From Acheta domesticus (Eukaryota > Arthropoda > Insecta > Orthoptera > Gryllidae): a stretch of DNA of 64,000 bases. Position numbers and translations under genes: made by a program. The notes under the pieces were generated by a model. It saw only the letters and a list, made by a program, of their open reading frames with translations. It was not told the DNA's origin and searched no databases. Shown in pieces: positions 11,531 through 23,545 of this stretch (positions within the stretch are counted from its first letter, which is position 1; every line of letters starts with the position of its first letter). The stretch spans positions 151,959,425-152,023,424 of the forward strand of contig JAHLJT010000631.1 in assembly GCA_031308135.1 (NCBI GenBank). The letters run 5' to 3'.

Positions 11531-12239
11531 TGTTGGCAATTGGCATCAAAAATGATTCAAATTTGGCGCCGTGGCGGGAGATTGGTTTTTGATAACAATC
11601 TTTGGCCTTTATTACTACCTGAGAATTTACATTTTAAACGTACCACGTCGGACTTAATTCTTTTTTTTTTGCTCTTCGACGTCTTGCATTCGATCTGGCG
11701 GCCGACTTGATAGTTTCATCTCCCTTCGGCAGGGGGCAGCTCCTATCGGGTTCCGCCTCCAAGCACTCTGGTAAAGAGAAGATTATTTACACACGCTAGA
11801 TCTACGTTTTTAACCTATGACAGCATTGTCGCCAAATTCAAACGCCGAAACAGGCTCTTCAAAGTAGTTGCTCCGCCCAGGGAACGAGCTTCAGTGAGCT
11901 CGCATTAACGTTCCATGAGAACAGGTTAAGCTATCAAAGTTGGTACCAGTGTCGCCCCTCCACTGGGTGTTTTCAAGGAATAACCGCTTGGAATAACCGC
12001 AAGGAATGTTGTGCAATACAAATTAAAAGAAGGCTTTCCTTTTCATGTGAGAATGAGGTAAAAAGGTGAACGATTTATTCCATGATTGCTTATTTCTTCA
12101 TATTATCTTCTAATAAGACGGGTACATTGTGACTTTCCAGAGATCAAGCGAGCAAGCATTGTCCATAATGTTCGTTTCGCCGCAACCCAACTTATAGCTC
12201 TCCCAATCTGAATCTGAATCTGAATCTGAAGCTATATTT
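11531..12239. other. Unassigned; short (AATCTG)4 at about 12209-12232
   Basis: A short hexanucleotide array is the only clear structure. No gene was recognised. Confidence 0.35.
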
Positions 12240-13245
12240 GCAGCGTTAACAAAGATATTTTTCCTTCAAATAAAATTTGTTGTCGAAAGTGAGATATTTC
12301 ATTAAGGTCATGTACATTATTTTGAAAATTTTAGTAGTTTTTGTGCAATTTTTCACGCAATATTTGAAGTTTAAAAAAATACAAAAAGCAGATTTTCTCA
12401 AAACGGCTCCAATTTTTTCTTTAAACTTTTGTAGGAATAGTGCTATATGTGCTCTATGAGATGATGTTAACACCATATTGCTCTATTCTTTTGTTTTTTC
12501 AAAAATTGGAAAAATGTAATTTTTTGATTTGTCTCTCACGTCGTTAATATTTACATTAGCGGCGATTTGTTCACATTAATATATTAAAGAGTACATGTGC
12601 TTTAAATAATGTCAAATAATGTTTCTGAAAACTAGCACATTGAATAGTTTTCTGTGAAAACTAGCTCAAAATTCCGCATTTTCAGAAGCACTCAAACGCC
12701 ATTTTCTAAAAAATGGTTTCAAATTTTTTGTTCAAACTTTTCGAACGGATAGTGCTAATTTCACTCTTTAATACGTCATTAAGTTAATTTTGGGGTATTT
12801 TTCTGTTTTTTAAAATTACAAAAATTTAATTTTTTTGAAAGTTCCTTCATACGGTTAAATCGCACATTACCAGCAATTTGTAAACACTATTGAATTTGTG
12901 AGTGTAAGTGCTTTAAATGATTTCTTCGAAAACTGAAATATTTTCTGTAAAAAAGAGCTTCAGTTTTCGCATTTACAGTAGGGCTTAAAAGTCATTTTTT
13001 TGAAAACAACTCCAAATTTTTCAACGAAAATTACCATTTAGGACAAGTTTTTTTAATATTCTTAAAATAATATTTTTGTTCTTCTATCAGGAAACCGAAA
13101 AAATTAATAAAATGTCAAAAAATGTAGTTTGGGCGGCGATAGATGACAGCTATCAAGGGTATTGGCAAGTCCGAATAGTTAGGTGAGACCAAACAAAACA
13201 GAAAACTAATACGGGAAAGTCTGTGCTATTCTGTAGCACCACTAG
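12240..13245 (+). mobile_element. Family A distal body and 3' end, plus strand
   Basis: This copy lacks the head. The internal module recurs near 12398, 12712 and 13008, about 300 bp apart. It contains the gtctctcacgtcgttaatat segment (12530) and the ggcggcgatagatg segment (13130). It ends gtctgtgctattctgtagca, ccactag (CTAG at 13242-13245), then T. Confidence 0.6.
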
Positions 13246-14480
13246 TTGAATTTGACATTCTGTATCTATAGATACCACAAGCTTACTTTCGTCATAATTC
13301 TTTACACAAAGAAAAGAAGCGAATTATCGTAGGTGACCGATAGGTCATGGGTGATCGCCGGACTCAGATTCGCAACGCAATCATCATTCGCGTCTCAGGG
13401 GGCAAGTCGATTATTCCGACTTCCGACGTTGGTATCGCACCGTCTAATATGTTCTTCCAGGAAGGTAAAGAAAATGTAAAGAAGGTTGTATTAATTGAAA
13501 GAATTACGTGTTAAGTCTGTTTCGTATGCTGGTGATAGAATTAAAGTCAATTAAAACATTTATTTTCATTATTTCCAGGCTTATACTAAATTACAACATT
13601 TTTCTATGGCGCAAAAATGTTATAAATTTATTAATTTTCCCTCATTTTTATGGTGTATAAATGTAGCATATCATAATTAATTATTTATTTCAAATTGCTG
13701 AAAACTCTACCCGTATGTGGCGATAAGAGTTGAATAGGCTGATTTGCAGTGAGCACCGTTTTTTTCTCGCCAACTATTTCACCCAATTCAGAGGCCATAG
13801 CGGCTTACATCAACTGTTACACAATAAATTGTGCCCAGTGACGAAAGGACGTTTTCACGCAGGGAAGGACAGTACCCATCTCAATTTTGTTTCGCATATG
13901 CGTTTTGATTATGAAAAGATGAAATTTATACCAAATGTTAATTGTGTTTAATAAATTTGCCTTACATTCGAATTTGTAAGAAACTTAAATGACATAACAA
14001 TAGGCATGAAATGAATTATTTTGTCCTTAACACATATTTTTGTGCTTTCATATGTAATTCTGGAATGTACACTTTTACCATTATTTTCTTTGCTTACTTG
14101 AAAATAAACTGCAGGTCCATTTACATTATTAGATATTCCAATTAATAACCTTCATTTCAATAACACAATGAATCTCAATGAAAATTTCAATAACACAATG
14201 AATCTCAATAACACCTTGAATCACAATGTAAAAACAATTGATGAAAACTATTTTAGATTATTTTAGTTTTTATGTTTATTATATTTTATTGATATTGCTA
14301 AAAAGTTGATTTTAAATAACTTTCTGCTCACTTTTTTTGCTTTTAATTATTTCAAAAATTATATTGTTTTTTCTCTGATATTATTTGCAATGAATCGAAT
14401 GATTGTTACTTTTCAACCAATTAATAGATAAATTGAAATTGTATTTTACTGCGATTATAATTAATCAATTACAATTAAAT
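13246..14480. other. AT-rich stretch; short tandem repeat at 14158-14228
   Basis: Three or so imperfect copies of a 20-22-bp unit (caataacacaatgaatctca) lie at 14158-14228. A 73-codon frame at 13730-13951 matches nothing I recognise. No gene can be supported. Confidence 0.35.
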
Positions 14481-14780
14481 GAAAGAGATCTGCGATCACA
14501 GTACGTGGCGACCTTATATCCCACAGTTGCGTCGAGCTGCCGAGACACCGAGCCTGCGCCGAGTGCCGGGCGGCAGCCGCTTCTGCCGAGTCTACGGATA
14601 CTTGCCTGTACTGACGAGAACAGCCGGGAATGGAGGGGTTCCGATAGTTCGATTCTTGAGGGAGACCTACGTGTAAATTTCAACAGGCAGATAAGGAGCG
14701 CGCGCGACCTTCGAGGCCCCGAGACTGCGAAAGCTAAGCTACCGAGACCGATCGATAATAGAATACGTTTTGTCCGACTC
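14481..14780. other. GC-rich patch, both strands open, no domain seen
   Basis: Frames of 65-129 codons overlap on both strands. With no preferred strand, no domain and no splice context, I treat them as composition effects. Confidence 0.3.
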
Positions 14781-14789
14781 TATTCGAAA

Positions 14790-14935
14790 TGATATTACAC
14801 TACTACGTAAACCAGCAAACGTTTTTTCAACCAATTATTTTTCCACTCCGAGACCTGAACTCACATCCTCAGAGCCAATGTGCCGGCACTCATACCACTA
14901 CGACAAACAAGCGCCGTACTCAAACTCGGGCAGAA
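14790..14935 (-). repeat. Family B, tRNA-like head, minus strand
   Basis: In reverse: a gtcgtagtggtatgagtgcc segment (A-box-like), then about 30 bp later ggatgtgagttcaggtctcg (B-box-like), then the ttggttgaaaa...gtttacgtagtagtg segment that precedes the hairpin tail in complete copies. No tail was seen here. Confidence 0.5.
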
Positions 14936-15042
14936 GCATAAAAGGGTAAATGCCAAATACATTACAAAAATAATTTGGGACAAGGTATAAAAAATTTCAG
15001 CATAAAAATATTTTTTGCTTTCTCATTGAAATTCAAGTTCAA

Positions 15043-15225
15043 CTAGTGGCCCTACCAAAACACATACAACATTGCATTGTTTCTAAATGCCCCACACTAT
15101 TATACTTTTACATTAAATAGCAAAAGAGTTTTCAACCAACAATTGTTTTTCCGCTAGGAGACCCGAAATCAAATCCTTAAAGTTAACGTGCAGGCACTTA
15201 TACTACTACGCCACACAAGCACCGT
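15043..15225 (-). mobile_element. Family B, tRNA-like head plus CTAG tail, minus strand
   Basis: In reverse: tgtggcgtagtagtataagt, then ggatttgatttcgggtctcc, a caattgttggttgaaaactc spacer, aagtataatagtgtggggca, and a tail ending ggccactag (CTAG at plus 15043-15046) followed by T. The first two blocks resemble pol III A and B boxes of a tRNA gene; the tail resembles a Helitron 3' end. Confidence 0.55.
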
Positions 15226-15629
15226 ATGGGACGAACAGAGCCATAAAATGAATCGAACAGAATCATGAAATGGTAAATGCCTCATAGGAAAACAATTAAT
15301 ATGATGATACATACGTTTTACAAATCCAAGAAGAGTTGTGAAAAATTGTTAAAAAGTTGAAAATTCGAAAATTACTTTCAGACACATCCAGTTAATTTAT
15401 CGTATGTAAGAATATTTGTGATTAGAATGGTTTTCAATAAAGTTTTTAGAATTCCTAATTATTTTCTGTGACAACAGAGAATTGTAACTAATAATACTCC
15501 CCAACCAAGACTCGGACCGACGAAGCTTCCCACCGAAGAGCTGGATCCATGTTCGCTATTTAGCGACCGCGGTCATCCTGGCAATATATGACATTTACAT
15601 TTATATAATAGTAAGAAGTGTATGATGGT
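15226..15629. other. Unassigned AT-rich stretch
   Basis: No gene or repeat boundary was recognised. Confidence 0.3.
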
Positions 15630-15796
15630 TTCATTTCTAACATTATGATGCTGAAAACTCCAGAGAATGTAAAAAATGTCCTTTGGGTGCCCAAAGGTTT
15701 CAGGGAAGATAATATAACCAAAACCCTAGTTAATACTAAAGAGATTAGAAAACTAAGTTCTGCGAGAAAGTTTGTGCCATTCTTTAGCATCACTAG
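15630..15796 (+). mobile_element. Family A 3' end
   Basis: Ends aaagtttgtgccattcttta, gcatcactag (CTAG at 15793-15796), followed by T. Immediately afterwards (15805-15870) a short segment resembles the reverse of 850-900, so two A fragments abut. Confidence 0.55.
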
Positions 15797-15894
15797 TTTA
15801 TTTCTTTGCCGTCCCTTATTACACATGTGGAGAAAATTTAAGGAAAAAATTTAGAGCGGTTTTTGAGAAACAATTTGTGGTATCCCCCCAATCA

Positions 15895-16280
15895 GAGGAG
15901 CAGCTTGGGGTGACGCCCCACCGCTCCGCTAGTGGAGGGGCACAACCCCTTCCCTTCCCCTCACCAGGCGACGGGGGAATAAAACCCCGAATCAGCAGCG
16001 ACGCGCCCTGTCACGAATGAACTCTCTACCCAGCGCGACATACGTGTACGAGTGCCGAGGAGGATCGACCCGGGAGACACGGCTCCTGGACGGAACGTGG
16101 GTTCGCAGGCGGTACCTCCCGCAGGACATTGCTCCCGTCCGTCAAGGGTTCCGCGGCTGCTACTACAGCAGCCCCGACGCACCACTGCCACCGCCCGAGA
16201 TAACAGCCGTTATCAGCAAGCCAGTCGGCTACCTGTGCCGCCGGCTTATCAAGTTTAGCATTGGGGCAAGGACGCTGTCC
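15895..16280. other. GC-rich patch without identified family
   Basis: Long frames exist on both strands (68-105 codons) with no domain that I recognise. A LINE 5' region or gag-like remnant is possible, but nothing in the sequence decides it. Confidence 0.3.
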
Positions 16281-16419
16281 CCAGAACAATTTTGGTTGTG
16301 TTTCTTTTTGTTGAGATGTGAAGTGAAACATTAAAAAGTATTCTTAGACTTATGTGTTTGACTAAACCTGATCCCGCAATCACTACACAATTTTGGTCAA
16401 TTTAACCGCAATTTAGGCA

Positions 16420-16600
16420 AACACTACTAGTTTTTCAAAACATTGTACTACATGACCTTATTTAAAGTGCTAATTTTGTTCAGCCGAGTTTCTCGGAGGC
16501 AAACATTTCTATCTTCAATTTGGTTGTTTTGAAATTGGTTTTTTGCAATTTTCGAAAAATCGCGATATCTGTTTAATTATTTATGGAGCACCAGCTCTAC
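16420..16600 (-). mobile_element. Family A fragment, minus strand
   Basis: Contains, in reverse, the aaggtcatgta...ttttgaaaa module and the caaattgaagatagaaatgt segment shared with the A body. It is short and has no ends. Confidence 0.4.
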
Positions 16601-16609
16601 TTAAACTGT

Positions 16610-17325
16610 CACAAATGTCACATGCGTGACGGCACATTGTAGCGAAGCCAAAGAACCTCTAGAAAAGTGCGTAAGTTGGCGCACTCGGCCATCATACACA
16701 TACGCAATAATGGCACAAAAGCTGCGTTCTCTCCGAAGTGAAGTAAGTGAGGGTTTTTATGGGCCTTCGTGCCTTACCTACAGAGAAAGATATTTGTCTT
16801 ACTACAACACAAAGGCCCTGACGTCCGATCTCCCCGATCCCGGATGCATCTCAGGGTTGGATGTCGCGGCCGTACTCCCTCTGCAATGAGCCGCGCCCAG
16901 GCGGACCCGAACACTTGTGGGGCGCGTATTGGTCGTAAAGTGGACTTCTCGCTTTCTCGGCCATCACACACCACCAAAGCTTTAATTCTCGTAATTAATT
17001 ACTCGAACATTTCCCGATTTATTGCGAGATAACAAGTGAAAGCAAATTGTTGGTATTTTTAGGATCTTACTGAGTATTAAAGAGCTGAAGTATGAAGACC
17101 AGTGCAATTTAATTGCGCGGAATATCGATAAATTTTATTTTATATAAAGTTTTGCTCCTTTCTCGTCATTCGCGCACCAAGGCGAGGTAACCGAAAGAGA
17201 TAATCTGCAAAATGTAGAAGATGGTCAAAAATATTTCATTTTGTGGCCTAAGAAAGCATTTTTGCCCCCCCCCCTCATGACCCCGAACACAGGAGTTTTG
17301 TAATAGTAAATATTTTCGCCTTCTA
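16610..17325. other. Unassigned; GC-rich patch 16620-16930
   Basis: Overlapping frames up to 108 codons on both strands; none has a recognisable domain. A C-run (about 17264-17273) is present. Confidence 0.3.
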
Positions 17326-17329
17326 AGGT

Positions 17330-17960
17330 GATAAATGAACATGAACCAAAGAAAAGGAAAACTGGCAAACCAAGTGCAGTCGCGTTCAGAAGAATTTCCA
17401 ATGAGATTTTGGACAGTGTACTCAATAAGATTTATAGATTTTCCAATTTCGAAAGTTTGTTTCATTGACCTTCTTAATACCTCAAAGTTCATGGATTACA
17501 AAGCATCTTTTCTACATCATCTTTTGAAGTTATACATAGCATGTTTCCTTCATAAGCTTTTGAAATCCTGTGGTTCAAACTTTGGAACAATACGCCTGAA
17601 AAATGAATTGAGTGTTGTGTACTTGTCTCAAAATCAAGATTTTCAGGGGAACTCTATTAGATTGTAAAAATCATGAACGAGAAAGACTTACCGTGGGCCA
17701 TGCCGGAAGAATACAAATTACTCGTCTAGTTTTAACTGTACCATCAAGCACAACTTCAGTTGAACGGTCATTTTCCACCTTGAATAGAGTGAAATCTCAC
17801 TGCAGATCAGCTACGGGCCAAGACTGACTACCTTCCCTGTCAACGATGTCGATTGAAAGCAGTTACTTTGTAAACTTCGTAAAAATGTTTATGAACATTT
17901 TGCACAATCTGTTTTGCAGCGATTTCTGAAGAAATCTCGACGAATAGAGATAACTTTCCA
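17330..17960 (+). pseudogene. hAT transposase remnant, C-terminal region
   Basis: Two overlapping frames (17335-17667 and 17612-17827) together give the end of an hAT transposase of the zf-MYM/ZMYM1-like kind. Visible in order are a segment with NTSKFMDYKASF, then LKNELSVVYLSQNQDF, then the dimerisation motif LVLTVPSSTTSVERSFSTLN followed by RVKSHCRSATGQD. The serine-rich SSTTSVERSFS motif is the diagnostic hAT signature. The join between the two frames (about 17650-17680) and the end after 17827 are both frameshifted. The RFLKKSRRIE-like residues expected further on appear near 17920-17945. The catalytic N-terminal two thirds is absent, so this is a dead fragment. No terminal repeats were located. 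Confidence 0.75.
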
Positions 17961-19408
17961 GGAAAGTCAGTAAGAACATATAATTCTTCAGAATTCATGT
18001 ACGATATGTAGGTTTCCATTTTAAGGTATATTGTACCCCCAAAATAGGGGAAAATCCTTTGATATATTTTCTTTAACATGGCGAAATCTGCTTTATTCTA
18101 CGATCTTTTGTTTTGTTTTCATTTGAATATGTGTCTGGCCTTGCGTTAGGGGAACCCCCTTTTTCGAAAGAAACCATGAATTCCCTAAAAAAAGCCAAAA
18201 ACAGACAACTTCAGAATATAAGAATAGAAGAAGATAGTTCATAGAAAGATAGAAAATAAGAGAATATTTAGACATAAAAAAGAAGGTATAACGTATAAAC
18301 TTTCTAGAGCATTACCACCTTTAAAGCCATTTCCCCAGAAGTTGACTTTTTGGCTGTCTTTGGGAACCTGCTACATCATATCTATGGTTCTATGTATGAT
18401 AAACCTAATTATTTTTTTGTTATAACTCAGAGAAATGTAGCTACTGATGAACCAAAACTAAACATTTGAACCAATTATTTCATAGAGAATATTTAATTTA
18501 AAAAAAATATTTTTCGATTTTTCAACTTTCTGACACAATGTTTTAAATATGCTACAAATATTATTTTGCTTCAAGCACTAACTTCAAACCATCTGTTATC
18601 ACACGAAAAAAGAATTAAAGAAACAGTAGTTCAAAAGTTATATCACAACTCAAGGACTATTTATGTACAAAATATTCCGTTATCTCTCAAAAAAATTTAA
18701 AACTTTTTCTTGATGTTTTTGTTTTCATTGTAGAGATATTTATTCAATAAAACCCCAAAAATTTTAAGCAATATTTAAAATGTTTGCATGTTTGGGGTAT
18801 AATATGCCTCAAGAAACACAATGGCGGAGGTAGTTTCCATAAGGTGGGGTACGTTTAAAATAATGTTTAGGATTCGTCACTAATTTCATCCAAAATTACA
18901 CTAAAACTTCTCAAATTTTCGAAAAATTGCTCATGAACCTATTTTAAGATGACTGGAAATAATACATTTCATTATGGAAAAACTGTCTACCTTAAATACT
19001 TTGTTTGTAGGAAGAAACCGAAAAAAATTTGCAATTCCCTCAAAATAAGCGATTTCAACTAAAATGCGATCTACACCATTCTATTAAGCGTTCTCTACGT
19101 TATCCGAGAATCAAGTTTAATCAAAAAATTTGGAACCAGTTTTGAGAAAATATTCAAAATATTCTGGCAGCTGATTGTAAAGTATCCTCAAAAATCAAAA
19201 TATCCGTTTCAATGTCGCAACGCATCGAGTTCGTTCAGATCGACCGAGAAATATAAATTTTGGAGAAAATTGACTTAACGATTTAGCGGTTAGCGTTGAC
19301 CACGGACGGACAAACAGACAGACATCAAGTTTTAATTATTCCATAAATCAATTGTTGGCTATAAGGGACCATCAACGCATAAATTCTGACTACATAACGA
19401 CTTACAGG

Positions 19409-19412
<4 letters not shown>
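17961..19412. other. AT-rich stretch with weak family A-like segments
   Basis: No gene was recognised. A segment at about 19200-19330 resembles the cgacggacag-type block of family A in reverse, with low similarity. Confidence 0.3.

Positions 19413-19484
<72 letters not shown>
19413..19484. repeat. (TA)n followed by (GA)n microsatellite
   Basis: About 30 TA units with one interruption, then about 8 GA units. Confidence 0.9.
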
Positions 19485-20648
19485 CGAGTCGTAGATTGAC
19501 TCACGCAAGATTTATAATAAAAAGAGGGGGACAGGAATTCTTATTCGGGAATGGGCTCCGGATCCAATCACATGCACAATGGAAACTAGTGGGTAACAAG
19601 GACTTTCCTTTATTACATAAACAATCGCCATACAAAATTGGTTGCTTTCGGTGCTCACAGGAGCATTTACTCTGTTCTTTCCCCGTGTTTAATTACAACC
19701 CATTAACAATTTCACCGTTACCCTGAGGCTTCACTCCTTTATAATGATTTCAATACTTGGGGGGGGCTCAACTCAAGATCACTGTTATCTACTGGCTAAT
19801 TACTTTCCCTCTCAATCTTCCGGCCGCTTCTACTCACGAGACTCCAGTCTGGCTCACGCCGTTTCATGTTCGCCCGTCCGCCGTCGGGTCGACGCCCCGC
19901 GCCACAGGAAGCCAGCGCGGGGAGGGGAGCCCCGCAGTGCCGCTCCTGCCATTTGTTCTATGCGTTGTCTTCTGACGTGTCTGGTCGCGCCACCTCGCCC
20001 TTCGGGTAAGTCCGCTTCCTTCGGCTGCGCTCGGAAGGGCGGCCGGCGCTTCGCCGCCGTCGTCGCTTCCCACACCACTCGTGGTCGCAGTGGTCTACTT
20101 CGAAACGTTACCAGAACGTTTCGACTGCATCGCTACGTCGTCCTCCCCAACTACTGTTTTCTCGTTCTCTTACATCACAGTTTCTAGCTTTTATTGTAAT
20201 TGTCATCGACTATTCACCTTAATGGCACTTAATGATGTCGAATACTTGTATACAATGTTCCTTTCCTCTACACTGCTGTGCCCACTCCACGTGTTGACCA
20301 TCCACCGCTTGTGATACTTCACCACTATCTTGTACCTGTTTCGTCTCGTCTCACTTCTCAACTAACACTTCCACTTTTGTCACACATTTTCTTTGTCACT
20401 ACGCCTTTCCAGTTCTATTCTCTCCGCCACTGTTCACTCTTCCTTCCGCACGACACTCAAACGTCCGTCCTCTACCTCCGCCATTGCTCTACTACCGATC
20501 CCGTGCTCGTGATTCGTGGCCTCCGGTTCTTCGCGCTGAACCGGCTCTGGCCCCCCGACTCCGCCGGCGGGCCGGCCTCTGCCGCGCAGTTCAAACGTAC
20601 GATATGCATCGAAACGCATTGTTATCGTATCAGTGATAACAATTCGTT
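19485..20648. other. GC-rich unassigned block, possibly LTR-like on the minus strand
   Basis: On the minus strand a TATAAA-like box (about 19739-19745) precedes an AATAAA signal (plus tttatt, 19609-19614) by about 130 bp, which is the order seen in an LTR. I could not find TG...CA ends or a target duplication, so this is a weak suggestion only. Frames up to 150 codons here are open on both strands and carry no domain. Confidence 0.3.
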
Positions 20649-20649
20649 T

Positions 20650-20703
<54 letters not shown>

Positions 20704-21260
20704 GGAAGTTGGTATGTACCAGATAGATGAACTCCGACACCGTGTGCCCGATCTCCATGAATGTTGGCACATCTACGTGTTTTTTTCAAGTTGTTTATGT
20801 TCATTTTACTGTAACTCCATTAGATGGCGCTGCGGCATCACGTGGCGCTTTATTTTAATTCAATTTTCATTCCAACTGAGCTCCGTCTGGGCTTCATTGT
20901 CGCTGGGTGTTGAGGTGTGGCCGGGGCGAACCTGAGGAGGAAAGGACGGTCAGCGCGAGAGAGAGGGAGAGATTGGAAGAGACAGAGGAAAACAAAGATA
21001 GACAAAGAGAGGCAGAAGGAGGTAAAGACAAAGAGAGGCAGATGCAGAGGGCGAGAGAGACAGGTGCAGGAAGATATTGATAGGGTGACAGAGGGAGGGA
21101 TAGAGAGAGAGAAAGGGAGGAAGATGGAGAGAAAGGGAGGGAGAGAGGAGAAGACGAGGGAGAGAAGGGAAAAAAGGAAGATAGGTGGATGGAGAGGAAG
21201 ATAGAGAGGGCAGGGCAGAGAGGGAGAGAGAGCAGGACATCGTCAGGCAGATTCTGCTAG
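20649..21260 (+). mobile_element. Family D (GA-rich) Helitron-like element, copy 1
   Basis: Starts TCAATATATAT... with a (TA)n run (20652-20700). A segment shared with 31480-31650 in reverse follows (gatctccatgaa.gttgg, ctacgtgttttttnc, gtaactcca...atggcgct), then a 300-bp GA-rich block. It ends ggcagattctgctag (CTAG 21257-21260), here followed by G. Compare the copies at 31254-31703 and 47233-47462. Long frames over the GA block are composition artefacts. Confidence 0.55.
20940..21240 (+). repeat. Polypurine (GA/GGA-rich) tract
   Basis: Nearly 300 bp of purines on the plus strand with gagaga, ggagg and aaagac motifs, internal to the family D copy. Confidence 0.85.
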
Positions 21261-21271
21261 GTTAATATGTA

Positions 21272-22462
21272 CACTGAAGAACCCCAAAACTGGTACAGCC
21301 ATGCGTATTGAAATAAAGAGATCTGGAACCAATCAGAACACGGCGCTCCGATCGGCAACGACTATACAAGACAATCAGAGTCTGGCACTGTTGTAATATT
21401 GGTTACTGCTGCGACAATGGCGGGTTATTACGATTTAAGTGAGTTTGAACGTAGTGTTATAGTCGGCGCTAGAGAGATGGGGCATAGCATCTCCGAGGTC
21501 ACAATGAAATTTGGGTTTTCCCGCACGACCATTTCACGAGTGTACCGTGAATATCGGGAATCCGGTAAAACATCAAACCTCTGGCACCGCTGCGGTCGGA
21601 TAAAGATCGTGCAAGAACGGGGCCGACGACGACTGAGGAGAATCATTACACATGACAGAAGTGCAACCCTTTCACAAATTGCTGCAGATTTCAATTCTGG
21701 GTTATCAACAAGTTTAAGCGTGCGAACCATTCGATGAGTCATTGTAGATATGGGGTTTCGCAGCCGAAGGCCCACTCGTGTACACATAACGACTGCACGA
21801 TACATAGCTTTACGCCTCGCCTGGGCTCGTCAACACGACATTGAACTGTTGATGACTGGTAACACGTAGCCTGGTCTGAAAAATCTCGTTTCACATTGTT
21901 TCGAGCGGATGGACGTGTACGAGTATGGCGACCACCTCATAAATCCATGGACCCTGCATGTCAACAGTTGCTGGTGGAGGCTCTGTAATGGTATATGCAT
22001 ATATGGATGTATGCAATTGGAGTAATATGGGACTCCTGAAACGTCTAGATACGACTCTGACAGGTGACACGTACGTAAGCAAGCATCCTGTCTGATCACC
22101 TGCACTTATTCATGTCCATTGTGCATCCCGATGGGCTTACGCAATTCCATCAGGAAAATGCGACAGCCCACACGTCCAGAATTGCTACAGAGTGGCTCCA
22201 GGAACACTCTTCTTAATTTAAACACTTCCACTGGCCACCAAAATCACCAGACATCAACATTATTGAGCATAGCTGGGATGTCTTGCAACGTGCTGTTTAG
22301 AAGAGATCTCCATCCCTCATATTCTTGTTTATCGACAGCCCCGCAGTACTCATGGTGTCGATTACCTCCAGTAGAGTCTATGTCGTGTTGCGGCACTTCC
22401 GCGTACTCGTGGGGTCCCTACACGATATTAGGCAGGTGTACCATTTTCTCGGCTCTTCAATG
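21272..22462 (+). mobile_element. Tc1-like transposon with both terminal inverted repeats
   Basis: The left end, CACTGAAGAACCCCAAAACT followed by GGTACAGCC, is preceded by TA. The right end reads GGTGTACCATTTTCTCGGCT and CTTCAATG, its inverted counterpart. The interior (21417-22440) is a decayed transposase. The length of 1.19 kb is a little below a full Tc1 element. The right TA flank is eroded. Confidence 0.75.
21417..22440 (+). pseudogene. Tc1-like transposase pseudogene
   Basis: The open N-terminal part (from MAGYYDLSEFER, 21417 to about 21737) contains the bipartite helix-turn-helix DNA-binding region: EVTMKFGFSRTTISRVYREY, then RRLRRIITHDRSATLSQIAA. Beyond the stop at 21737, pieces of the DDE domain follow in shifting frames: a FRADGRVRVWRPPH-like segment near 21897-21945, ENATAHTSRIATEWLQEH near 22153-22215, and WPPKSPDINIIEHSWDVLQR near 22225-22295, which carries the third acidic residue. 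Several stops and frameshifts mean it cannot be expressed as a whole. Family knowledge: Tc1 transposases cut and paste at TA. Confidence 0.75.
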
Positions 22463-23224
22463 AATATACATGAATAAAAGTTTTTGTGTCGAAAACTTGC
22501 TGTTTTCCATCGAACGATTACAATACTTCCTCTTTTTATTTACCGTAGGAAGAGAAAGTAATGTCACTACCGCGTGAATATAATACGAATATACAGTGTA
22601 ATTGTATACGAATATACAGTGTTATACGAATAACGGTGTATCGTATATATAGTGTAATTGCGTTAAGGTTGGCAACGGCTTTTGCCAACACAAAATGAAA
22701 CGGCAGTTTGAATACATGTTCTGATACCACAGTGATATTTTTCACTATTTGACATGCCAGACAGCTTCAGTGGTACCCACGCTCTACTTAGTTGGCCAGC
22801 ACTTAGTATTGCGAATTGCATTTGGATTGTTGTACCCTAATCTGCAGAATGAAATTTTTTGAGTTAAAAGATTTGTTTTTCAATGGAGTCTTAAAAATCT
22901 TACATAACAGAGATATGTCTTTAGCGTAGTGCTTAAGATGAGTCATCGAACAGTAGAAAGCGCTTAGGGAGTGTGCGATGTCTTCAATAAGTTTGTCTGT
23001 GATAATGTTTATTCCGATACAAGTATTTGAAATAAAAATTATTGGTCGGTTGAACATCAACTTAACCTTTCGATTGGCAGTGGACTCCCTCAACCATCAA
23101 TATATCCCGCAACGTTTTTATATATGGGAGTACCTTAACACTAGCCATCAACTGAAAAGTCCATTGAGGCCGAATACTGATTCCTGCCGCTAGTAGCCCG
23201 TGTCCTTGGCAATGGACGAATCTT
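22463..23224. other. Unassigned, with head-to-head family A ends at 22510-22560
   Basis: Near 22510-22560 acaatacttcctctt is followed by aggaagagaaagtaatgt, two inverted copies of the A head motif separated by about 15 bp. The rest contains a 96-codon minus-strand frame (22803-23093) with no recognisable domain. Confidence 0.35.
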
Positions 23225-23545
23225 AAGACAGTTAGGGAGGTGTGGTTTGTCTAGGTGACCTTTAGGTAGCGGCCTGTAAGCTCGTTAGGGCCCTTTCTCC
23301 CTCTGGCACGCAGGCAGTCACATGTTTTCGTCTTGTTCGTATACCATTCGAGCAGGGATAGGTCTGGGAAGAAATGGAGCAATGGAGGTGCTTTATGGTG
23401 GTTTGGATAAACACCACCAAGCCACGACTAAAGCAAACATTGACGCCTATGGCGGGATTGGAACCCATAAACCCTGCAGCTCGTGGCTACCGGGCTGTAG
23501 CCGTAACCACCGCGCTATGCCACCCGGCCAGAATTATTTCCAAAG
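23225..23545 (-). repeat. tRNA-derived SINE, minus strand
   Basis: In reverse it starts with ggccgggtggcatagcgcgg, tggttacgg (A-box-like), then about 35 bp later gggtttatgggttccaatcc (B-box-like). About 230 bp of body runs down to agcttacaggccgctaccta and beyond. It is a retroposed repeat, not a tRNA gene: no CCA-arm complement or cloverleaf is preserved. Confidence 0.65.

Noticed and set aside
14403..14792. 129-codon frame in a GC-rich patch
   Set aside because: Competing frames of similar length on both strands and no recognisable domain.
19485..20648. LTR on the minus strand
   Set aside because: TATA and poly(A) signals are in the right order, but no TG...CA ends or target duplication could be found.
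20278..20772. 150- and 112-codon frames with alternating Ile-Tyr
   Set aside because: They run through a (TA)n microsatellite on both strands.
20917..21240. 95- and 96-codon highly charged or Ser/Leu-rich frames
   Set aside because: Polypurine tract; low complexity keeps both strands open.
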